Positions 7,159 to 13,455 of a stretch of 16,654 bases of DNA are shown one piece after another. The position numbers and the translations under genes are program-made. The notes below the pieces were generated by a model. The model did no database searches. It was not told the origin of the DNA and worked only from the letters and a program-made list of their open reading frames with translations. Within the stretch, counting starts at the first letter, position 1. Each line of letters starts with the position of its first letter. The DNA is from Thiobacillus sp. (lineage in GTDB: Bacteria > Pseudomonadota > Gammaproteobacteria > Burkholderiales > Thiobacillaceae), in assembly GCA_020216925.1 (NCBI GenBank), contig JAIWOL010000170.1, positions 1 to 16,654 on the forward strand, read 5' to 3'.

Positions 7159-8097
7159 TCAGACAGGCCCGAGCTGGTAGTGACCGAGACCAAAAGCGGC
7201 ATTCTTGCCGACATGCAGCCACTGGCCCAGAAAGAGGAAGGGCCAAAATGGCGCAAGGTCGCCATCGAGGCGCCATTCGCCGACTACGCCACCGAGTTTC
7301 ATTTCCTGCTTTTGGCGGTTGGAGTAGCGCGTCCAGTCGCGCCAGGCGAGGCGTTTTTCGTCGGCGACGGCGGTCGCATGCTTGGCGAGCGCGTGAAAGT
7401 CGAGCGCAAGAGGCGCGCCGCAATGCAGTTCGCTGATGAGCGCGGTGCGCTTGACGAGCCCGACGAGCAGCCTGTCGGCGCGAATCTCATTTGGCCCCAG
7501 CGGCTTGCCGTTTGCCTGTAGCCGCAAGGGCGTGACGATGCCGAGGCTGACGGCGTGCGGCGCGGCTGCTTCGATGGCGAGGTCCGTGCTGTGCGGCTCG
7601 ATAACGCCGCTTGCGGTATCGAAGACGATGTGTTCGCCTTGTGGGGCGAGATGTGTGACACGGTCGAGCGTGGCCGTTCCATCGCCCGGCCCTACACCGT
7701 GCTGCAAGGCGCGCTGCCAGGCATGAACGATGGTGGGCAGGTGCTTTAGCGCTTGTCCAACGAGTACCAGCTGGAAGGACAGCTTTTCGCCGGGGGGGTA
7801 GGCCTTTTCGCCCCATGACGGCGGTTCGATGACGTAGGGCGCCGGAATGTCGGAAAACTTCTGCACGGCATGGCTTTCGGGCGCAGGCGGGGCGAACACG
7901 GCGGGATAGGCGCAGCCGCGATACAGCGGGCAGGCTTTGCAGTCCTTTTCGCGGGTGACGCAAACGGTGCGTTTGAAGGCGTGGCCAAAGGCGCCGCGCA
8001 GGGCGGAGCCGGCGTATTCGGGCAGGCGCATGGGGGTTTCGACGGTGAATTCGAAGCGGTAGCGGGCGGCGGGAAAGGGGGTGGGGAGCAGGATCAT
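7159..8097 (-). CDS. cas6: Cas6 pre-crRNA endoribonuclease
   Basis: This 312-aa RAMP-fold protein is the likely Cas6 that cuts the array transcript within each repeat to leave an 8-base 5' handle. The N-terminal domain shows LPEYAGSALRGAFGHAFK (about 25-42), and the C-terminal RAMP glycine-rich segment is VGKNAAFGLGHYQL (about 296-309). A four-cysteine cluster (Cys46, Cys53, Cys56, Cys62) in the first third suggests a metal-binding or structural loop, which I have seen in this proteobacterial subgroup. I cannot assign the catalytic histidine with certainty; His41 and His225 are candidates. The ATG at 8095-8097 overlaps the card1 stop as ATGA. The frame stays open upstream to 8889, but that part is a shadow of card1. 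Being last in the csm block, it would be made together with the complex. Confidence 0.88.
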   Translation of the reverse strand: MILLPTPFPAARYRFEFTVETPMRLPEYAGSALRGAFGHAFKRTVCVTREKDCKACPLYRGCAYPAVFAPPAPESHAVQKFSDIPAPYVIEPPSWGEKAYPPGEKLSFQLVLVGQALKHLPTIVHAWQRALQHGVGPGDGTATLDRVTHLAPQGEHIVFDTASGVIEPHSTDLAIEAAAPHAVSLGIVTPLRLQANGKPLGPNEIRADRLLVGLVKRTALISELHCGAPLALDFHALAKHATAVADEKRLAWRDWTRYSNRQKQEMKLGGVVGEWRLDGDLAPFWPFLFLGQWLHVGKNAAFGLGHYQLGPV

Positions 8098-9236
8098 TCG
8101 CTCATCCAGCGCTTGAAATAGGCCACCAGTTCCTTGACCTGTTCGGCGGCGAGGATGTCGACCTGGTTGTCGCGCGCACGGCCGCGCAGTTCTTCGCTGA
8201 CCGGACGGGCTGAGAGCAGCAGGCCACGGCCCATGATGCCGCCAACCTTGTTTGCCAGTTGCGCCAGCTTGTAGATATGGTCGGAATCCTTGCCGTGGTC
8301 GCGACCGAATCGTTTGGCCTTGCATTCGACGATGAGCAGGCGGTTGCGGTGGACGATGGCAGCATCGAGTTCGTTGTCTGTCTTTGCACCAGCCGTCTCG
8401 ATGCGCAGGTTGATGGCCGAGTCGCCGGGCTTCAGGCTGCGCAGCTTGAGCCAGACATATTCTTCCAGCCAGCCGCCGCGGAAGTAACGCGCGGCCTCGG
8501 GGTGGGCAAAGACGATCTTGCTGTCGCCGTCCCAGTGGAGCAGGCCCTGCTCCTGCGCCTCGCGCAGCAGGTCGGCGTTGCGTCCGCCGGGGGCGAAGTC
8601 GAATTCCTGGCGGGGCCGGAACGGGCCGTCCGGTTCGTTGAGGGCCTTGTCGGCCAGCCAGTTGAGCGTGCCGAAAAACCGGGCCAGCTTGTCGGCGCCA
8701 TCGCCCATCGTTCGGGTCAGGGCGCCGCGTTGGTCGGCATCCACGCACCATTGCACGTCGCGCTCGCCCCGGGTCTGGATGCGGTAGCCCTGCGCCAGCA
8801 GGATGTCTTCCAGCTTCAGCACGTCCGCCATCGGTTGCGTGACGGCCTCGGGCCGCAGCCAGTCGATGCGGTCGTAGCGGGTTTCGCAATAGAGCAGGTG
8901 CAGGTTGTCGCCGGCCAGTTCCTGCATCTCGTTGGTGAGCGCGAGCGTCATCAGCTTGTGGCCGCCGGTGGCGTTGAGCACGAGGGGCTTTTCGCCGAGG
9001 TCGCAGGCGATGCGCTGGGCCGAGGCGACGATGGCCTCGGGGCTGGCGTCGTCGAAGGGCAGGCTCTTCACGGCGATGCCATGCGCCTTCAGTGCCGTCT
9101 TGAGGTTTTCCGCCGAGGCGCGCATGTCGCTGGTTTCCAGGATGACGACTTCCCGTGCGCCCAGTTGGATGGCCGGGATGAGGTTGGCCAGGTTCTGGCC
9201 GGTGGCGATGCAGAGGTGAATGTCAGGCCGCTCCAT
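8094..9236 (-). CDS. card1: Card1/Can2: CARF-domain, cyclic-oligoadenylate-activated nuclease
   Basis: This 380-aa protein matches the DUF1887 (Card1/Can2) layout: an N-terminal CARF domain that binds cyclic oligoadenylate, and a C-terminal PD-(D/E)XK nuclease. The CARF motif is NATGGHKLMTLAL (about 88-100), preceded by a Rossmann-like start (IHLCIATGQN). The nuclease core shows GGWLEEYVW (about 254-262), ELDAAI (289-294, Asp291) and IVECKAKR (302-309, Glu304 and Lys306), so the catalytic residues are present. Characterised relatives are activated by cA4 and cut single-stranded DNA and RNA, which slows or stops growth during phage infection. The length agrees with characterised single-CARF members. 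It overlaps csx16 by 14 bases and cas6 by 4, so it sits inside the complex operon. No Csm6/Csx1 is present, so this is the only visible signal-activated effector. Confidence 0.9.
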   Translation of the reverse strand: MERPDIHLCIATGQNLANLIPAIQLGAREVVILETSDMRASAENLKTALKAHGIAVKSLPFDDASPEAIVASAQRIACDLGEKPLVLNATGGHKLMTLALTNEMQELAGDNLHLLYCETRYDRIDWLRPEAVTQPMADVLKLEDILLAQGYRIQTRGERDVQWCVDADQRGALTRTMGDGADKLARFFGTLNWLADKALNEPDGPFRPRQEFDFAPGGRNADLLREAQEQGLLHWDGDSKIVFAHPEAARYFRGGWLEEYVWLKLRSLKPGDSAINLRIETAGAKTDNELDAAIVHRNRLLIVECKAKRFGRDHGKDSDHIYKLAQLANKVGGIMGRGLLLSARPVSEELRGRARDNQVDILAAEQVKELVAYFKRWMSE

Positions 9237-9534
9237 GCGGTACTCCGGGTTTGTCGATCACGTATTCTTCGAGCCGCGCGCCGAAGCGCTCCAGCTCATC
9301 GGCGGACAATTCCTGTCCACGCGCTGTGGGGGGCACGTCGAGCGAGAGGTTGAAGAACCGCCCGCCGCGCGCGCAGACCTCGGCGGCGAGGTTGACCGGC
9401 AGGATGCCGATGACCACGTCGCCGGGGCGGATGTCGGCGGGGTCGAGGTGGTCGATCTGCCGATCGACTGCAAGCCCCTGCCGGGCCGCCCATTCGACGG
9501 CGCCGGTGTGGCGGGTGACGAGATAGGTGGTCAT
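9223..9534 (-). CDS. csx16: Csx16, probable ring nuclease
   Basis: This 103-aa protein matches the Csx16 (VVA1548) family found with type III CRISPR systems. Family-typical segments are MTTYLVTRHTGAVEW (1-15), HLDPADIRPGDVVIGILP (29-46), LAAEVCARGGRFFNL (49-63) and GQELSADELERFGARLEEY (73-91). Csx16 and the related Csx15/Csx20 have been reported as ring nucleases that degrade cyclic tetra-adenylate and so turn off CARF effectors; I rely on family knowledge and see no residue that proves activity. The ATG at 9532-9534 overlaps the csm5 stop as ATGA, and its end overlaps card1 by 14 bases. Placement directly before the effector gene fits a role in limiting Card1. A longer start to 9612 lies within csm5 and does not match the family N-terminus. 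Confidence 0.88.
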   Translation of the reverse strand: MTTYLVTRHTGAVEWAARQGLAVDRQIDHLDPADIRPGDVVIGILPVNLAAEVCARGGRFFNLSLDVPPTARGQELSADELERFGARLEEYVIDKPGVPHGAA

Positions 9535-11249
9535 GCCTCGCCTCGCAAGATGGCCAGCTTGAGCTTCTTGCGCTCGTCTTTCATATCCACGGCGACGACC
9601 TTGGGAAGCCATTCTGCGATGGTCTCGGCGGCGGCGCGTTTTTCCTCGGCCGTCCAGCCGCTGTCTTCGAGGGCCTCTCTGGCCAGTTGGCGCGCTTTGT
9701 CGTGGTAGGCCGTGTTGGGCCGATCCTTGCCGCCACGCAGTTGATCTGCACGGGCGCGGAATTCGTCCTTGAAGGTCTCGATGCGGCGCAGGTTTTTGCT
9801 CAGCGACGCAAGCCGGGCCTGCCGCTCGGCTTCCTCGCGCCGGCGCTGCGCTTCGGCTTCCGCGGCGAGGCGGGCCTGCTCTTCTTCCTCGCGGCGTCGG
9901 GCTTCGTCTAACGCACGCGTGGCCTCCAGACGGGCGCGTTGCTGCGCCAGTTTTTCTCCCAGACCACGCGCTTTGTCGAGATGCGGCGCACAGGCAGCCT
10001 TCAATTCGGGCCAGTCGGCGGCCTGTTCTGCCATGGGTTGTAGTTCGACCAGCAGCCAGCCGAAGGGCAAGAGGCCGGCCATCTGGTCTTTGTCGTTGGC
10101 GGCCAGCCAGAGGGTCTTGGCGGCGTCCAGGTAGTCGGGTTTTTCATCCTTGCCTTTCATGATCTTGATGTTGCGCACGCCGTTCAGCGTGACCGACTCG
10201 GCCCCGGAGTGCCGCCCAACGCGCAGCAGGACGACCTCGCCGCGCTGCATCCGGTCGTTGGCCGCCGCCAGCAGCTTTTGAATGGCCGCGTCCCAGTCCG
10301 GATCGAGATAACCGCGTGCGCGCATCGAATCGATTTCGCGTTTCAGGATCGGTTGGTAGAAACGGTTGCAGGCCTGGGCGATTTCCTTTGCATCGAAGCG
10401 CAGGGTGGCATTCGGCAAACGATCAGCGTGCGTCTGGCCGAGTCCGTCGAGCCTTTGCAGGTTGAGTTGGCCAATGAACGCCCGATAGCGCCAGCCGGGC
10501 ACGCATTCGAGGATTTGGTAGAGGTCTTTGGACTCAGCCTGTGATTTACGAATCAAGCCCTGCTCGTCTCTGACTTCGGCTTTTTTGCGATTGACTGCCA
10601 GATGCACCTGGGTGGCGGGCAGGCCGGGCTCGCCACTCCACGCGGCATCGGAAAGTTGCACCAGGCGCATCGGATCGCGCTCCAGGGCCATGCGGGGACG
10701 AGCGTTCTCGTCGTAATAGCGGAACAGGCGCCCCTGGAATTCGTGCAGCCCCTTGCGCTCGCGTGCCGGTTGGCCGTCGTTTACCTTGTCGAGCAGGGCC
10801 GTGCGGATCGCGCCCTTGAGCGATGAACCATAGAGCACCGGCTGGCGGGTGACGGGGGTGAAGCCGGTGCGGTCGATTTCGAGGCGGTTGAGCACCTTTT
10901 TGCCGTCGGCTTCGCGGTTGGCGGTCTGGCCGATACGGCTGGCGTAAAGGGCGGCCACACCCGGCAACACGGGAACCTGCTGCACGGCATGCGCCATCAG
11001 TGTTTCCCGGCGCTCGTAAAAGAAGCGCTGCAAGGCCTGGATCATCTCGGTGTTCGGCTTGCGGTTGGCGATGCCTAGCAGTTTTTCCCGCTCGGATGCA
11101 GACAATGCCGCCACCGTCGCGCCGGTGTCGAATTCATGCAGGATGCCGTCGTCGATGACGTAATTGGTCGGCTCATAGCTCTCCCCCGTGCCGATGTGAA
11201 CGGGGGAAAGCGGGGTGATGTGCAGTCGGTAACAGATCACGGGGTTCAT
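9531..11249 (-). CDS. csm5: Csm5, RAMP subunit with long coiled-coil extension
   Basis: This 572-aa protein is Csm5, the Cas7-like subunit that caps the crRNA 3' end of the Csm complex. The RAMP part shows ITPLSPVHIGTGE (11-23), PVLYGSSLKGAIRTALLD (137-154), GRHSGAESVTLNG (345-357) and the closing strand GLLPFGWLLVELQP (392-405). This core of about 405 residues already has normal family length. A further 165 residues follow: a charged Glu/Arg/Ala heptad region (about 425-490) that should form a coiled coil, then a helical tail ending KKLKLAILRG. The extension is unusual for Csm5 and could contact another subunit or a cellular partner. The ATG overlaps the csm4 stop by four bases and the stop overlaps csx16 by four, so translation is coupled on both sides. 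Confidence 0.9.
   Translation of the reverse strand: MNPVICYRLHITPLSPVHIGTGESYEPTNYVIDDGILHEFDTGATVAALSASEREKLLGIANRKPNTEMIQALQRFFYERRETLMAHAVQQVPVLPGVAALYASRIGQTANREADGKKVLNRLEIDRTGFTPVTRQPVLYGSSLKGAIRTALLDKVNDGQPARERKGLHEFQGRLFRYYDENARPRMALERDPMRLVQLSDAAWSGEPGLPATQVHLAVNRKKAEVRDEQGLIRKSQAESKDLYQILECVPGWRYRAFIGQLNLQRLDGLGQTHADRLPNATLRFDAKEIAQACNRFYQPILKREIDSMRARGYLDPDWDAAIQKLLAAANDRMQRGEVVLLRVGRHSGAESVTLNGVRNIKIMKGKDEKPDYLDAAKTLWLAANDKDQMAGLLPFGWLLVELQPMAEQAADWPELKAACAPHLDKARGLGEKLAQQRARLEATRALDEARRREEEEQARLAAEAEAQRRREEAERQARLASLSKNLRRIETFKDEFRARADQLRGGKDRPNTAYHDKARQLAREALEDSGWTAEEKRAAAETIAEWLPKVVAVDMKDERKKLKLAILRGEA
9780..9977 (-). other. Predicted coiled coil in the Csm5 extension
   Basis: Residues about 425-490 of Csm5 are dominated by Glu, Arg, Ala, Gln and Leu with no proline or glycine after the first few residues. 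Leu and Ala recur at heptad-like spacing around EEEEQARLAAEAEAQRRREE. This is expected to form a long helix or coiled coil. The call comes from composition only; no program was run. Confidence 0.6.
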
Positions 11250-12220
11250 GGTGTCACTCCTGCGCGCAAATCCATTTCCGCCAGCTCGGGCAGCTTGATG
11301 CCCACCACCGGCGCGTAGCCTTGATGGACGGTTTGCGGTATGGCCTTGGAAAGACTACCGTCGCCGCCCAGCCCCTGGCCGGTGAACGAAACGCCCATGG
11401 CCGCCGCCTCTCGCGGGGCGAGCACGGCGCCGGTGTTGGCGAGCAAAACCGGGGTTTTGAACGGATTGCCCTGATGCACGCCGATGTCGCCGTGGCGACC
11501 AAAGCGGGGGAAAACGGTGTAGAAGCAGCGTTCGGCATGCCACGCCAAACCTTGCGGCGCGCAGGGGGCGAGGGTGAGCCAGGCGTCGGCGTCAGCCTGA
11601 ACGGGCAATTCGGCGGCATTAAAGGCGTCGATCTGAAAACGGCCCAGGCCGATGCCCGCGTCGCGCCCGAAACCGAGCTCGCCTATGTCGCGCAGGGCCT
11701 GTTCCAGCTCGCTGGGTGCCAAGCGCGCGTCGTCGAACACGATGTGGATGTCCAGCGCGCCGCTCTGGCCATACCACTGCCGCGCCATCGTGTAGGGCGC
11801 GAAGCCCTCGCCGGTGGTGCCGGTGCGGCGGTCGATGGCATTGTGCGGGTAGACATGGGATTTGCCCTCCCCGCCCGGAAGATCGCCGGCGGCCCGGCAG
11901 TGATGCAGCCAGTCGGCCAGCGGCTCGTGAAAGTGCTCGATGGGCAGCCAGACGCGCTTTTTGGCGGCCTTGCGGTCTTCATCCGGCAGCGGCGTAAAAA
12001 CGTGTCCCGGCAAGGCGGACCGCGGCAGGTGGCCGGCGGGCAGGGCGTCGGAGAGCACGGCGAAAGGGCGTCTTGCCGTGTAGCTGTCGAGTAGCTGGGT
12101 AAGACGCGCCTCGCCCAGCCGGTTGCGCAGCGCCCAGCATAGCTGGCCGAACAGGGTATCGCCCTTGGGCGGGGTGCCAAAGGCGGAAAGCGGCGTGATG
12201 CGGGCCGTATAGGTCAGCAT
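11246..12220 (-). CDS. csm4: Csm4, Cas5-group RAMP subunit
   Basis: This 324-aa protein is Csm4, which binds the crRNA 5' handle and joins Csm1 to the Csm3 backbone. It shows PKGDTLFGQLCWALRNRL (18-35), the typical N-terminal motif; a glycine-rich RAMP loop GFGRDAGIGLGRF (183-195); and the C-terminal segment NPFKTPVLLANTGAV (252-266) followed by GQGLGGDGSLSKAIPQTVHQ (281-300). Length is normal. The ATG has GGAG about six bases upstream, 27 bases after the csm3 stop. The gene ends overlapping csm5 by ATGA. Confidence 0.93.
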   Translation of the reverse strand: MLTYTARITPLSAFGTPPKGDTLFGQLCWALRNRLGEARLTQLLDSYTARRPFAVLSDALPAGHLPRSALPGHVFTPLPDEDRKAAKKRVWLPIEHFHEPLADWLHHCRAAGDLPGGEGKSHVYPHNAIDRRTGTTGEGFAPYTMARQWYGQSGALDIHIVFDDARLAPSELEQALRDIGELGFGRDAGIGLGRFQIDAFNAAELPVQADADAWLTLAPCAPQGLAWHAERCFYTVFPRFGRHGDIGVHQGNPFKTPVLLANTGAVLAPREAAAMGVSFTGQGLGGDGSLSKAIPQTVHQGYAPVVGIKLPELAEMDLRAGVTP

Positions 12221-12247
12221 GAGGGACTCCGTGTGGCGCTCGGCATT

Positions 12248-12970
12248 TCAGGCTGCTTGGGCGAGATTGATTTCTGCCAACTTCGGCAAAACATCCTCGC
12301 CATCGAGCTTCAATTCGGCGAACCTGACCTTGCCGTAACCACGCGAGCCGGAACCACCCAGGCCGGTGAGTTCGAGCAGCTTGAGTCCCTCGTACACCAT
12401 GGCCAGCAGGTCATCGCCTTCATGCACGCGCAGCGTCAGGGCGAAATCGAAGCTGGCTCCCGCCGGCACACGTTCGGTGTTGCGCGGGTGTTCGGCCACG
12501 CCACGGATGCGGTCGATCATGTTTTCCATTTTGGTTTCGGTGAGCAGCAGATTGCGCCGGCCCATCTCCTCCACCCAGGAACGGGAAAGCGCGCAATCCC
12601 AGAAGGCCAGACGTGTGGGGCCGATTTCTTCCACGAGCTTCATGTCCTGGTTGGCGCCTTCCGGCGCGCCGCCGAACAGCCTGAGCAGGTTTTTCGCCTG
12701 CTCGCGCCCAGTCTCGGGCAAATCCTTGATGTCGCGGAAACCGAGCGGCTTGCCTGCGGTTTTCCCCACCACGCCCAGCTTCCACTCCAAGAGGCTCCTG
12801 ATCTTGCCCTTGATGCTGGAGCCGGGGATGTAGGGCTCCTGGGTGACGGGGTTTTTGAGCACCGGATTGTCGGTGCCGCCGATGTGCATCTCGTTGTTGC
12901 CGGAGCCGATGTGCAGACCTGTGACCAGTTCGAGGCGGCCAGTGAATTTGCGGATGGTGGTGAGTTTCAT
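12248..12970 (-). CDS. csm3: Csm3, backbone RAMP subunit and target-RNA nuclease
   Basis: This 240-aa protein is Csm3, several copies of which form the filament around the crRNA and cut target RNA at 6-base intervals. The cleavage aspartate is Asp34 in HIGGTDNPV, matching Asp32/Asp33 of characterised Csm3, so target-RNA cutting should be intact. RAMP signatures are PYIPGSSIKGKIRSLLEW (46-63) and GLGGSGSRGYGKVRF in the C-terminal part. Length is normal for the family. A GGGAGA ribosome-binding site lies upstream of the ATG, in the 16-base gap after csm2. Confidence 0.96.
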   Translation of the reverse strand: MKLTTIRKFTGRLELVTGLHIGSGNNEMHIGGTDNPVLKNPVTQEPYIPGSSIKGKIRSLLEWKLGVVGKTAGKPLGFRDIKDLPETGREQAKNLLRLFGGAPEGANQDMKLVEEIGPTRLAFWDCALSRSWVEEMGRRNLLLTETKMENMIDRIRGVAEHPRNTERVPAGASFDFALTLRVHEGDDLLAMVYEGLKLLELTGLGGSGSRGYGKVRFAELKLDGEDVLPKLAEINLAQAA

Positions 12971-12986
12971 GTGGGTTCTCCCTGAT

Positions 12987-13445
12987 TCAGCTTTGGCGAT
13001 ACTGTTTGTAAAAACCCATGAAGGCTTCCCAGAACAGCTTGCAGGTTGTCATGGTCTTGGCATCTTTCACTTCGGATAGGGTGTGCTGGAGCAAATTGAC
13101 GAAATTTCGATCCACCAGTTTGGGGTTGCGTCCCTCTGCGTAGGCGGCCTTGGCATTCAGCATGCGAATGAATGGCAAGTGCTCATCGAACTTGTCGGGT
13201 TGCCGGGAGACTTTTTCTTCCCACATGCACAGTTCGTCATAGAAACGGCGCAGCTGGCTGTGTTTGTTGACGCGATCATTGCCGCCCGCGATGGTTTCTG
13301 CCGCCTGTTTAGCGATGCTGTTAAAAATTTCCGAATCAAGTTTCCCGCCAAAACGAATGCGGTTTAGCCAGCCAGCATCGGCCTGCTGGCGGGGCGCTTC
13401 GTCGCGCCGTTGCGCGTTGGGTCTGCCTGGATAGGGTTGGGCCAT
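12987..13445 (-). CDS. csm2: Csm2, small subunit
   Basis: This 152-aa mostly helical protein is Csm2, the small subunit (Cas11) that lines the target-RNA channel of the Csm complex. The recognisable motif is KHSQLRRFYDE (61-71), followed by PFIRMLNAKAAYAEGR (91-106) and a C-terminal helix with FWEAFMGFYKQYR. Presence of a true Csm2 supports type III-A rather than III-B. I chose the ATG at 13443-13445 because GAGGAG sits six bases upstream; that site overlaps the csm1 stop, and the gap to csm1 is 10 bases. The frame is open further upstream, but only as a shadow of csm1. The first 25 residues are polar and probably disordered. Confidence 0.93.
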   Translation of the reverse strand: MAQPYPGRPNAQRRDEAPRQQADAGWLNRIRFGGKLDSEIFNSIAKQAAETIAGGNDRVNKHSQLRRFYDELCMWEEKVSRQPDKFDEHLPFIRMLNAKAAYAEGRNPKLVDRNFVNLLQHTLSEVKDAKTMTTCKLFWEAFMGFYKQYRQS

Positions 13446-13455
13446 TTCGATCTCC

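Noticed and set aside
8098..8889. Upstream extension of the cas6 frame to 576 codons
   Set aside because: The extra part is a low-complexity Arg/Pro-rich shadow of card1. The ATG at 8097 overlaps the card1 stop and gives the normal Cas6 N-terminus.
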